From Sphingobacterium chungjuense (lineage in GTDB: Bacteria; Bacteroidota; Bacteroidia; Sphingobacteriales; Sphingobacteriaceae), in NCBI RefSeq assembly GCF_011316935.1, contig NZ_WLYS01000004.1:62001-126000 (forward strand): 64,000 nucleotides of DNA, given 5' to 3'. The stretch's first letter is position 1; each line of letters starts with the position of its first letter. The translations under genes were made by a program, and so were the position numbers. The notes under the pieces were generated by a model, which saw only the letters and a list, made by a program, of their open reading frames with translations, was not told where the DNA came from and made no database searches. Positions 9,437 to 17,197 of the stretch are shown in pieces.

Positions 9437-9475
9437 AAAAAACGGGAAGCATCCATGGATGTTTCCCGTTTTTTC
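9437..9475. terminator. Bidirectional terminator between convergent genes
   Basis: A long, nearly perfect inverted repeat (about 9437-9454 against 9457-9474) with A runs on the left and T runs on the right. It serves the kinase-like gene on the plus strand and the UPF0173 gene on the minus strand. Confidence 0.85.
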
Positions 9476-9498
9476 GATATGGTTATGGTGCAGTTAGC

Positions 9499-10182
9499 TT
9501 ACAACAGTATTTCTCCACCAATCAAAGGCAAGTAAAGTTTCTTTCCTGCCGCACTGAATGTGGCTGCTGCTTGCTCTGGATCAATAGATATTGGTGGAAA
9601 AGTATTGTAGTGTATGCCAATCACATTTTTGCACTGCACAAAATCGGCTGCGCGCAATGCATCGTCTACATCCATCGTGTAATGACCACCAATAGGCAAA
9701 AACGCCCAATCCAGTGCTAAATCTGCCAACAGTTTCATCTCCATTGTTAAAGCAGTATCGCCAGCAAAATATATTTTCTTTTCGCCTACGAAAAAAACAA
9801 ATCCTGCTGCTACACCAGCATATGGACCATCCGGCGTGCTATTTGTATGCAACGCATACACCATCTTTACTTTTCCGAATGGCAAATCCAGCGTTCCGCC
9901 AAAATTGAAATCGATCACTTTATCTTCGGGCACGCCCTGCGACTTCACCCAAGCAGCTGTCTCTACAATAGCGGCTACGGTGGCATTGCTCTGCTTTTGA
10001 ATATGCGCCATATCGGCCACATGATCCCCATGCGCATGACTTAAAAAAATATAATCTGGCTTGATGCGATCAATATCAATGCCTTCGGCCAGTGGATTCT
10101 GCGATATAAATGGATCTAATAGCACTTTGGTGCCATCAAAATCAAATTCTACACAGGATTGCCCGTAATAGGTTACTTTCAT
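9499..10182 (-). CDS. UPF0173 metal-dependent hydrolase (metallo-beta-lactamase fold)
   Basis: A 227-residue cytoplasmic protein of the YtkL/UPF0173 group. The metal-binding motif 'SHAHGDH' (48-54) is intact, followed by further ligands in 'LHTNSTP', 'GDTALTMEM' and the C-terminal 'GIHYNTFP'. I start it at ATG 10180-10182 ('MKVTYYGQSC'); upstream in-frame codons do not resemble the family. Members are predicted hydrolases with no settled substrate. ybaB lies upstream on the same strand with a 67-base gap. Function beyond hydrolase is not known to me. Confidence 0.88.
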   Translation of the reverse strand: MKVTYYGQSCVEFDFDGTKVLLDPFISQNPLAEGIDIDRIKPDYIFLSHAHGDHVADMAHIQKQSNATVAAIVETAAWVKSQGVPEDKVIDFNFGGTLDLPFGKVKMVYALHTNSTPDGPYAGVAAGFVFFVGEKKIYFAGDTALTMEMKLLADLALDWAFLPIGGHYTMDVDDALRAADFVQCKNVIGIHYNTFPPISIDPEQAAATFSAAGKKLYLPLIGGEILL

Positions 10183-10249
10183 CCAATAAAATTTTGTGGT
10201 TTCAATATGATTGATCTTTGGTATATATGGTAATCTGTAATTAGACGAA

Positions 10250-10567
10250 TTATCCCTTTCCGAATAAATCTCCCAGACCACCCAAATTGCCCAACACATC
10301 CTGTGTGGCCGCCTGCATCTCTCCTTGGCTGATCTGCTCTGCTTGCACCAAAGCTTTATTGAGCGCTACCACAAGTAATTCTTCCAATTGTTCGCGATCC
10401 ACATTTTCCATATAGATAGGATCGATGGCTATCTCTTTGATTTCCTTGTTGGCTGTTGCCACCACTTTTATCTTGCCACCTTCTGCTTCTCCATATACCG
10501 AGATATTATCTAAGCGTGCTTTGATCTCTTGGGCTTTTTGTTGTGCTTGAAATAATTTGTCAAACAT
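10250..10567 (-). CDS. YbaB/EbfC family nucleoid-associated protein
   Basis: A 105-residue protein with the YbaB layout: an N-terminal helix 'MFDKLFQAQQKAQEIKARLD' that forms the dimer arm, a three-stranded sheet ('GGKIKVVATANKEIKEIAI'), and a C-terminal helix ending in Gly-rich 'GGLGDLFG'. Such proteins bind DNA as dimers and act as minor nucleoid components. I chose the ATG at 10565-10567; an upstream in-frame start would add 19 residues that do not belong to the family. A TACTTTTG -7 box (10594-10601) on the minus strand lies 27 bases upstream and is a plausible promoter element. It is not next to recR or dnaX here. Confidence 0.9.
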   Translation of the reverse strand: MFDKLFQAQQKAQEIKARLDNISVYGEAEGGKIKVVATANKEIKEIAIDPIYMENVDREQLEELLVVALNKALVQAEQISQGEMQAATQDVLGNLGGLGDLFGKG

Positions 10568-10686
10568 AGCTTTCTGTATTAATTTTTCTACTTCAAAAGT
10601 ATCAAAAATCGCACCAATGATCACTGATTTTATCGGTTTTTAAATTGGCTTCTGTACCTTTGCCAAAATCCGGAATAGAAGCCACT

Positions 10687-11190
10687 ATGCAGAGAGATAG
10701 CGAATACCAGAAATTATTACAGACATTAAAAACGACGGACATAGCAGCGTTCGAACATTTGGAGGAAGAAGTTGACATCGTATACCACAAGCTAAAATTT
10801 ATTCCTGCCGAATCGCGTCCTCGTGTTACCTTAGTGAGTAATGTTCGGGATCTTTCCCAGGATTTTAATGCACTAACTCAGGAAGCACTAGAAATTGGCG
10901 GCGGCACGTGGCAGTCTAGCGCAGAAATTCGTAACGCCGAAAAAATCATCGTAGTACAACAGGACGAACAGCTCTATGCCGATCTTCCATTGGTGTTGCA
11001 AGAAGAGGGGGTAGCACAATCGCCGGCTATCGCCAACAATGAAATTTATATTGTGCAACAGGAAGTGATTGAAAATACTTCTTCAGAGGGTTTTCTGAGA
11101 CAGGTTGAAGTATTTGCGGAGATCGTACAATCGAAGTACTTCGTCTATGGCCATAATGGCCAAGACTGGGTTCAATTTGACCTCCGCTAA
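10687..11190 (+). CDS. Conserved protein of unknown function, 167 residues
   Basis: I do not recognise a named family. The protein starts most plausibly at ATG 10687 ('MQRDSEYQKL'): a TACCTTTG -7 box at 10655-10662 would place the transcription start near 10668, which excludes the earlier in-frame start at 10645. No signal peptide or membrane helix is present. The order of elements, with 'RVTLVSNVRDLS', 'NAEKIIVVQQDEQLYADLP' and 'SPAIANNEIYIVQ', faintly resembles the C-terminal lobe of iron-siderophore/B12 binding proteins ('d-iivv ... ai-n-vy'), but with no N-terminal lobe; this is only an impression. It converges with an acidic protein gene. Confidence 0.7.
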   Translation: MQRDSEYQKLLQTLKTTDIAAFEHLEEEVDIVYHKLKFIPAESRPRVTLVSNVRDLSQDFNALTQEALEIGGGTWQSSAEIRNAEKIIVVQQDEQLYADLPLVLQEEGVAQSPAIANNEIYIVQQEVIENTSSEGFLRQVEVFAEIVQSKYFVYGHNGQDWVQFDLR

Positions 11191-11216
11191 TACCGTAAAA
11201 ACGTTAAGCTCGTGGC

Positions 11217-12251
11217 TTAAGCAAATTTCTTTTGTAGGATATGGTAGAGCTTTTCTACCGTTTGTGGCTTAGATGCCCAATTATTCTTTAGGGAATAATT
11301 GGCTTGCAAAAAGGCATCAGCTTCGGCCATATTATCAAAACGATTCAATAGTTCAATAGCTTCGGTATAGGCCAAACTATACCCATTGAACAGATCTTTG
11401 ATAAACAACAATTTATCATTTAGACTGACTGCCGTTTTAAGATCCACAATCTGCTCTGTCTTCGTAGCTGGTGTCTTAAACTGATTGGCATTCGTGAGGC
11501 CAGCGCGTCTTTGCTGTTGGATCATTTCGTTCAATGTCAGCGGACGGCTGCTAGCTGTCGGAGCTTCTTCACTTTTTTGAGGCTGATTGAGTTCGATCGT
11601 CCGGCTTTCTTCCACGACTGAATTGACTACTGAAACCTCTTCCTTTGCAGGTTCTTCAGACGTCTTTTCCTCTGCTACATTTCTCCACGCGCTAACCGAT
11701 GCCTCAGATTCGGACTGCCGCTCCGTAGATTGTGCTTTTGGCGCTTCTGGCTCTGGTTCTGCCGAAGCACGCTCCTCTTCTTTAGCAGGTTCTTCCTCCT
11801 TTTCTTCTTCAACTTCCGGTTCTTCTTCCTCAGGCTGCGGTTCTTCTATCTCTTCATCAACCTGCTCCTCTTCTACTGGCTCTGGCTCGGATTCAGGTTC
11901 GGACTGAGTTTCTTGTGCATTTTGTGCTTTTGGTTCTTCTTGGTCGGGTGCGATTTCTGCTACTGTTTGCTGCGAATCTTCCTTTTCATCTACCTTTGCG
12001 GTAGCTGGCGTAAAGATAATTTCTCCGGCAGCTTGTGCTTTTGCATTATCGGATGTTACCTCAGGCTGCTTGACGCTTAACTGAGTTAACAATTCAAAAT
12101 GTGCCGCCAAGTATTTGGCCTTTGCTGCCAACATGCCCAACTGAACGACCGCGAGCTGCCCTTCTTGCTCCTGCACTGTCGCATATTCTTCGTTGATCTC
12201 AACGAGTAAATCTCCCACCTTTGCTAGCACATCGTTCTCTGAATACGACAT
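11217..12251 (-). CDS. Acidic low-complexity protein of unknown function, 344 residues
   Basis: The product has three parts. An N-terminal helical segment (1-70) begins 'MSYSENDVLAKVGDLLVEIN'. A long Glu/Pro/Ala-rich stretch (about 80-240) is highly acidic and presumably disordered. A folded C-terminal region (about 245-344) begins 'RPLTLNEMIQQQRRAG' and ends 'YHILQKKF', with alternating helices. The outer parts look conserved in character while the middle is simple sequence. There is no signal peptide, so it is likely cytoplasmic. I recall similar proteins annotated only as hypothetical in Sphingobacteriaceae. The tdk gene diverges 211 bases away. Codon use looks native. Confidence 0.75.
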   Translation of the reverse strand: MSYSENDVLAKVGDLLVEINEEYATVQEQEGQLAVVQLGMLAAKAKYLAAHFELLTQLSVKQPEVTSDNAKAQAAGEIIFTPATAKVDEKEDSQQTVAEIAPDQEEPKAQNAQETQSEPESEPEPVEEEQVDEEIEEPQPEEEEPEVEEEKEEEPAKEEERASAEPEPEAPKAQSTERQSESEASVSAWRNVAEEKTSEEPAKEEVSVVNSVVEESRTIELNQPQKSEEAPTASSRPLTLNEMIQQQRRAGLTNANQFKTPATKTEQIVDLKTAVSLNDKLLFIKDLFNGYSLAYTEAIELLNRFDNMAEADAFLQANYSLKNNWASKPQTVEKLYHILQKKFA

Positions 12252-12462
12252 ATATGAAATAATTATAGTAAATGATAATATATACCTACTTGGTAACAGG
12301 TAGAAATGCCAAAAGTTTAGGCAAAAATTAAAAAACTGACACTGACATGCTTGTCCTTTTAAGCCGATTCCTGTTCGTCAAAAATAACATTTAATTTCGA
12401 TATTAGCACACGGATTTGCCCGCGCAAATAGCACATATACACAAATAAAACACGCTCAATAG

Positions 12463-13053
12463 ATGATGCTTTTCTCTGAACATAATTTCACGCAACATCG
12501 TACTTCTCCGATCGGAAGTATTGAGGTCATTACAGGTTCTATGTTTTCGGGCAAGACCGAGGAATTGATCCGCAGATTGCGCAGAGCACAGTTTGCTAAA
12601 CTGCCCGTAGAAATCTTCAAGCCGGAGGTGGACGTACGATACGATGAGCAATTCATCGTATCACATAATAGCAACAGCATCCCTTCTACTCCAGTAGCGC
12701 ATTCGTCAGCTATTTTATTACTCAGTGCCGACACGAAAGTAGTTGGCATCGACGAAGCTCAATTTTTTGATGATGAGTTGCCACATGTATGTGTGCAGCT
12801 CGCTAATAAAGGGATTCGCGTAGTAGTCGCAGGCTTGGATATGGATTTCAAAGCGCAACCTTTTGGACCAATACCTGCACTGATGGCCATAGCAGAACAT
12901 GTCACCAAGGTGCATGCTGTTTGTGTTAGATGTGGAGCACCAGCAGCTTATTCGTACCGACTGAACGATCGTGAAGAGCGCGTAATGCTGGGTGAAAAGG
13001 AAAGTTATGAGCCGAGATGCCGCTCATGTTATTTCTCCGGGCAAATAACCTAG
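12463..13053 (+). CDS. tdk: Thymidine kinase
   Basis: A type II thymidine kinase of 196 residues that phosphorylates thymidine with ATP in nucleoside salvage. The P-loop 'GSMFSGKT' (25-32), the Walker B-like 'DEAQFF' (97-102), and the lasso domain with four zinc-binding cysteines (Cys154, Cys157, Cys186, Cys189) are all present, as is 'YEPRCRSCY' at the C-terminus. The extra 15 residues before the core make the start slightly uncertain, since a second Met follows directly (MM). It ends about 100 bases before the tRNA-Leu promoter. Complete and typical for the family. Confidence 0.95.
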   Translation: MMLFSEHNFTQHRTSPIGSIEVITGSMFSGKTEELIRRLRRAQFAKLPVEIFKPEVDVRYDEQFIVSHNSNSIPSTPVAHSSAILLLSADTKVVGIDEAQFFDDELPHVCVQLANKGIRVVVAGLDMDFKAQPFGPIPALMAIAEHVTKVHAVCVRCGAPAAYSYRLNDREERVMLGEKESYEPRCRSCYFSGQIT

Positions 13054-13126
13054 AAATTTAAAAAGATCATTACCACGCATTTACAGGGAATATGAACACT
13101 TTTATCAAATAAATACACAAAAACAC

Positions 13127-13157
13127 TTGACAAATATCAATCCGCATCCTATCTTTG
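13127..13157 (+). promoter_or_regulatory. Promoter of tRNA-Leu, Bacteroidota consensus
   Basis: TTG (13127-13129) and TATCTTTG (13150-13157) are separated by 20 bases, an exact match to the Bacteroidota vegetative promoter pattern (TTG/TTTG about -33, TAnnTTTG about -7). Transcription would start near 13163, some 19 bases before the mature tRNA. Confidence 0.8.
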
Positions 13158-13181
13158 TGGCACAATAAAAAAATCCTAACT

Positions 13182-13263
13182 GCGGAAGTGGCGTAATTGG
13201 TAGCCGCACCAGACTTAGGATCTGGCGCCGCAAGGCGTGGGGGTTCGAGTCCCTTCTTCCGCA
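13182..13263 (+). tRNA. tRNA-Leu (anticodon UAG)
   Basis: An 82-base cloverleaf can be folded by eye. The acceptor stem GCGGAAG pairs with CTTCCGC before discriminator A (13263). The anticodon stem CCAGA/TCTGG encloses the loop CTTAGGA, whose middle reads TAG. A long variable arm (CGCCGCAAGGCG) marks a class II tRNA, and the T loop TTCGAGT is regular with two G-U pairs in its stem. CCA is not encoded. UAG reads CUA and, by wobble, other CUN leucine codons. Its own promoter precedes it and its own terminator follows. Confidence 0.95.
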
Positions 13264-13266
13264 CTC

Positions 13267-13306
13267 AAAATCCTCCCGACCAATAGACATCGGGAGGATT
13301 TTTTTA
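13267..13306 (+). terminator. Intrinsic terminator after tRNA-Leu
   Basis: A 13-bp stem (13267-13279 with 13290-13302) and a 10-base loop, ending in a run of T. It separates the tRNA from tig. Confidence 0.85.
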
Positions 13307-13343
13307 TTAATGCGATTTTAAAATTACGCAACAAACAAAGAGT

Positions 13344-14675
13344 ATGAATATTTCACACCAGAAAATAGACGACATCAACGCCAGCATCAAGGTTGACTTG
13401 GCACCTGAAGATTATAATCCTCAAGTAGATAAAGCCATAAAAGATCAGGCGAAAAAAGCAAAATTACCTGGATTTCGTCCGGGAATGGTTCCTGTAGGTC
13501 ACATTAAACGTACTTATGGTAAATCAATTTTGTTCGACGAAGTCAATCGTTTGGTAAGTGATCAAATTTCTAACTATATCTCAGAGCAAAAATTAGAAGT
13601 ATTGGGTCAGCCGCTTCCAAAAGAAGATGAGTCTACACAATACAACTGGGATTTCAATGATGCATTCTCTTTTGAGTACGAAATTGGTCTAGCACCAGCT
13701 TTTGATGTACCTTTTTCTGCTGATACCGAGTTTGTAGCGTATGACATCGAAGCAGATAAAGCTACGTTGGAAGAGCGCGTTAAAAACCTACGTAGAAGCT
13801 ACGGCAAAATGATCAATCCAGAAGTTTCTGAAGAAGGCGATGTATTGTACGCTACTTTGAAACAAAACAAAGAAGAGGGTATTGAGAAAACAACTTCTGT
13901 ACGCACAGATTTAGTTGAAAATGCGGCAATCAAAAAATCTTTCATCGGATTGAAGAAAGATGATACTGTAAAATTCGATATCAAAAAAGCATTTAAAGTC
14001 GCTGACATCGCTCGTTTACTAGGTATTACAGAAGATGAAGCTACAGCTCTAGATGTAACCGATTTTGAGCTGACTGTAAAAAATATCAACCGATTAGAAG
14101 AGGCAGAATTGAACGAAGAATTCTTCAACAAGCTTTTCCCTGCAGGTGAAGTGACGACAGAAGAGCAATTTTTAGCAAAAGTAAAAGAGGAAGTAGAGAA
14201 CTTATTCAAACAGAACTCTGATCAAAGATTGCGCAACGACATCTATACTTTCGGTATGGACAAAGTGGAAGCTTCTTTCCCTGAGCCTTTCTTGAAACGT
14301 TGGTTGAAAGCGACTAATCCAGAAATCTCTGACGAAGAATTGGAAGAAGGATTTGCCGATTTCTTGAAAAACCTGAAATGGACGTTGATCGAGAACCGCA
14401 TCGTAACAGCCAATAACTTAGAAGTAAAATACGACGAGGTAGTAAGCTTAGCTAAAGAGCGTATCTATTCGCAAATCAAGATGTACAACATCAATGAGGA
14501 GCCTACAGACGAGCAATTGAACCAATTTGCTATGCAGTTGCTGCAGGACAGAGAGCAAGCTAACCGTTTGTTTGAAGAATCAAAAGCATTGAAAGTGTTC
14601 GATTACTTGAAAGGTGTAATCAAAATAAAGTCGAAAAAAATTGACTACGATAAATTCGAAAAATTAGATAAATAA
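13344..14675 (+). CDS. tig: Trigger factor, ribosome-associated chaperone
   Basis: Trigger factor binds at the ribosome exit tunnel through L23 and shields nascent chains. The 443-residue product has the N-terminal ribosome-binding domain with the signature 'GFRPGMVPVGHIKRTYG' (about 45-61; the usual GFRxGKxP loop is GFRPGMVP here). A middle region follows, where the FKBP-like peptidyl-prolyl isomerase domain is poorly conserved, as is common in Bacteroidota. The C-terminal helical arms ('RIYSQIKMYNINEEPTDEQ') close the cradle. It is monocistronic, between two terminators, and is not followed by clpP here. Confidence 0.93.
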   Translation: MNISHQKIDDINASIKVDLAPEDYNPQVDKAIKDQAKKAKLPGFRPGMVPVGHIKRTYGKSILFDEVNRLVSDQISNYISEQKLEVLGQPLPKEDESTQYNWDFNDAFSFEYEIGLAPAFDVPFSADTEFVAYDIEADKATLEERVKNLRRSYGKMINPEVSEEGDVLYATLKQNKEEGIEKTTSVRTDLVENAAIKKSFIGLKKDDTVKFDIKKAFKVADIARLLGITEDEATALDVTDFELTVKNINRLEEAELNEEFFNKLFPAGEVTTEEQFLAKVKEEVENLFKQNSDQRLRNDIYTFGMDKVEASFPEPFLKRWLKATNPEISDEELEEGFADFLKNLKWTLIENRIVTANNLEVKYDEVVSLAKERIYSQIKMYNINEEPTDEQLNQFAMQLLQDREQANRLFEESKALKVFDYLKGVIKIKSKKIDYDKFEKLDK

Positions 14676-14705
14676 GCAGATAACTTTTGTCTATCAGTCA
14701 TAGAG

Positions 14706-14738
14706 TGCCGACATCTAATCCATGTCGGCATTTTTTTG
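14706..14738 (+). terminator. Intrinsic terminator after tig
   Basis: A 9-bp perfect stem (14706-14714 with 14722-14730) followed by seven T. It lies before the start I chose for the GNAT gene, which supports that later start. Confidence 0.85.
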
Positions 14739-14770
14739 TTACATCTAGTATAACTCATACGCCTACATAC

Positions 14771-15349
14771 ATGCAAGTGCAAATCCGTAAAGCAACACCT
14801 CAGGACGCCATTCTATTGGCTCCTATCCTACTCTTAGCGATGGAAGACATCGTTTATTATCTGATTGGACAAAAAGACAAGGCAAAAGCTATTGATTTCT
14901 TGATATATTGCATTGCTCAAAAAGATAATCAATACTCTTATCAGCATATCTGGATAGCCGAAATGAATGGCGACATCTTGGGACAAGCATGCTTGTATGA
15001 TGGTGCTAATCTCCAAACGCTGAGAGCGCCTGTATTGGATTATATTAGAAGAGAGTACCAGCATAGCCCAATCGTCTTTGACGAAACCGTAGCGGGCGAA
15101 ATATATCTTGATACGATCGCTGTGGCTCCCAACGCTCAAGGAATGGGCATAGGCCAGCTTTTACTTCGCCATATCATTGATTTTTATGTTCATGAACAAA
15201 AAGCAACGGTTGGCCTATTAGTAGATCAGGAAAATCCTAAAGCAAAAAGCCTATACTTACGTACAGGCTTCTCCAAAGTATCTGAAAAATCTATTTTTGG
15301 TAAACGATTAGATCATTTGCAAATCAAACCGACTGCGCAGGCTTCTTAA
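14771..15349 (+). CDS. GNAT family N-acetyltransferase
   Basis: A 192-residue acetyltransferase. The acetyl-CoA pyrophosphate loop is visible as 'VAPNAQGMGIGQLLLRHI' (about 118-135), preceded by strand 'GEIYLDTIAV' and followed by the 'PKAKSLYLRTGFSK' motif near the C-terminus, which is typical of GNAT motif B. I start at ATG 14771 ('MQVQIRKATPQDA'), the normal GNAT opening; an upstream in-frame start at 14687 would read through the tig terminator. The acceptor substrate cannot be told from sequence. The gene converges with the lactonase and overlaps it by 4 bases. Confidence 0.88.
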   Translation: MQVQIRKATPQDAILLAPILLLAMEDIVYYLIGQKDKAKAIDFLIYCIAQKDNQYSYQHIWIAEMNGDILGQACLYDGANLQTLRAPVLDYIRREYQHSPIVFDETVAGEIYLDTIAVAPNAQGMGIGQLLLRHIIDFYVHEQKATVGLLVDQENPKAKSLYLRTGFSKVSEKSIFGKRLDHLQIKPTAQAS

Positions 15350-16467
15350 AACAAGATACACACCGGTGCAGGAACTTCAATGCGCTTGCCCGTGTCTTCT
15401 AAATCTCCGGTAAATGCATCGCGTTTAAAAACGACGATTCGATTGGTATCTTGATTCGCAACCAATACGTATCCGCCATCAGGCGTAATAGCAAAATTTC
15501 TTGGGTTGGCGCCCTGTACGCTGTATTTGTTTTGCCATTCCAATAGACCATTTGGCAATACGGTATAATGCACAATCAAGTTCGCATCGCCTCTGTTTGT
15601 CGCGTACAAGCTTCCGCCATCAGGTGATATTTTCACATCTGCTCCTCCCTGTTTTCCTTCGAAGCCATCACCATACAACGCGACAATCTGTTTCAATACC
15701 CATTCATCATTTTCTTGACGAAAAACGGCGATCTGGCCTGTCAACTCTTGCAAACTATACAAGGTCTGCCCATCGGCACTAAATGTCAAATGCCGAGCAC
15801 CGCCGCCTTTGATGGTATGAATAACGGTCTGCTCATTTAATGTCAATGCGCCATTTCGCAAATCTGTACCATCGTGACTCAAGCCATACACATGAATTTG
15901 ATCATTACCCAAATCGGACACATAAGCCAATCCATCGTTAAAAAACGCAGAGTGTATATGTGCTTGTTCTTGTCGCTCTGGATCAGGCCCATTCCCTTCA
16001 TATTCCAACAGGTCATGCAGAATCAACTTGGTTCGGTTATCCGTCAAACTAAATAGCGCAAGCGATCCGCCGGAATAATTAGAAACCAAAGCAATATTGC
16101 CCGCTGCATCGAAAGCTACGTGGCAAGGATGATCTCCCAACGTGGTTGATTTATCGATCAGTTTCACATTAGCTGTTGCAATATCAAAAAGCGATAGCGT
16201 AGCTTGCTCACCCTCTCCTTCGTTTACCGCCAAAAGTCGGTTTTCATATTTAGCCAAAAAGGATGGATTGGGCGACTCAATGACCGATATTGGCCTAACT
16301 TCGCCCGTAGCAGCATCAAAATTAAAACGATAGATCCCTTTGCTACCCGTACCATTGGTATACGTGCCCACAAACATATCGTAAGATTGAGCATTACTTC
16401 TGCCTATACTAAAGGTAATAGATAAAACGAGCATACCTAAAAATGCAAATTTATTCATGCTATTCAT
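15346..16467 (-). CDS. Secreted lactonase family protein (6-phosphogluconolactonase-like beta-propeller)
   Basis: The 373-residue product starts with a signal peptide (to about residue 26, '...FSIGRSNAQ') and then a seven-bladed propeller of the YbhE/Pgl type. Family segments include 'MFVGTYTNGTGSKGIY', 'NPSFLAKYENRLLAVNE', 'HPCHVAFDAAGNIALVSNY', 'HIHSAFFNDGLAYVSDLG' and 'GGARHLTFSADGQTLYSL'. Cytoplasmic members hydrolyse 6-phosphogluconolactone, but this one is exported, so a periplasmic sugar lactone is more likely. A second Met at residue 4 could be the true start. It shares its strand with the small secreted protein upstream (32-base gap) and may be co-transcribed. Confidence 0.85.
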   Translation of the reverse strand: MNSMNKFAFLGMLVLSITFSIGRSNAQSYDMFVGTYTNGTGSKGIYRFNFDAATGEVRPISVIESPNPSFLAKYENRLLAVNEGEGEQATLSLFDIATANVKLIDKSTTLGDHPCHVAFDAAGNIALVSNYSGGSLALFSLTDNRTKLILHDLLEYEGNGPDPERQEQAHIHSAFFNDGLAYVSDLGNDQIHVYGLSHDGTDLRNGALTLNEQTVIHTIKGGGARHLTFSADGQTLYSLQELTGQIAVFRQENDEWVLKQIVALYGDGFEGKQGGADVKISPDGGSLYATNRGDANLIVHYTVLPNGLLEWQNKYSVQGANPRNFAITPDGGYVLVANQDTNRIVVFKRDAFTGDLEDTGKRIEVPAPVCILF

Positions 16468-16499
16468 TATGGTGATGAATCAATAAATCGGCTCGTAAA

Positions 16500-17015
16500 T
16501 TAGAACTGGTAGCGAACCGAAAACCCGAAGGTATCTATAATACGAAAACTGGACGATTGTAAGAAATCAAAATAGGGTTTTACATCCAATGAAACCGCAA
16601 TAGGTGTAGTAGGAATATTGTATTCGACACCAGCAATACCATCTATGCTCAACGCTAATTCTGAATTGCGTGGATGCATATTGATCGTACCGTCTGGTTG
16701 TTGTGATTGAAATGCTTTCTGGGTGTAAGAACCAATACTACCACCATAACCCCAATACCAGCTAAAGTCTTCGTTGATCGGTTGATGATATTGATACAAG
16801 CCTACTAATCGAAAGCGACTCGATGTAGAATTACTTTGTACACTCAAAATTCCCTCGATAGCATTCACATCATTCAGTGCATAGCGATAATTAAAACCAG
16901 TGGCGCTACCAAAACGTAGACCTGCGGCATGTTGCGAACTAAGTTGCGCATAAGCGCCAGCTGAGAACAACAATGTAAATGTTAGAAGGAGATAAAATTT
17001 TGTACTTACTTTCAT
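16500..17015 (-). CDS. Small outer-membrane beta-barrel-like secreted protein
   Basis: A 171-residue protein with a clear signal peptide ('LLLTFTLLFSAGAYAQ', cleavage after about residue 23). The mature part alternates hydrophobic and polar residues and ends in Phe ('FGFSVRYQF'), which is the pattern of an eight-strand outer-membrane barrel. Phrases such as 'AAGLRFGSATGFNYRY', 'RLVGLYQYHQPI' and 'WGYGGSIGSY' resemble small Bacteroidota porin-like proteins of unknown role. A TAAATTTG -7 box (17073-17080, minus strand) lies 57 bases upstream. The lactonase gene follows on the same strand. No specific function can be given. Confidence 0.78.
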   Translation of the reverse strand: MKVSTKFYLLLTFTLLFSAGAYAQLSSQHAAGLRFGSATGFNYRYALNDVNAIEGILSVQSNSTSSRFRLVGLYQYHQPINEDFSWYWGYGGSIGSYTQKAFQSQQPDGTINMHPRNSELALSIDGIAGVEYNIPTTPIAVSLDVKPYFDFLQSSSFRIIDTFGFSVRYQF

Positions 17016-17197
17016 AGTATACTACTAGTGTATTTATTATGCGATTATACGAATGTTTATGATACGAGAAAGCAAATTTAACGTTATTTCACTTTTAACT
17101 GATATTAAAATATATTTTTTTAAGCAAAAAACACTAACTTAGTAAACATACTGATGCCACAAATTGTTATAAACCACAATTTTATTCCCAATAAACG

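Noticed and set aside
11204..11220. Short inverted repeat between the converging genes near 11.2 kb as a terminator
   Set aside because: The stem is only about six base pairs and no T run follows on either strand.
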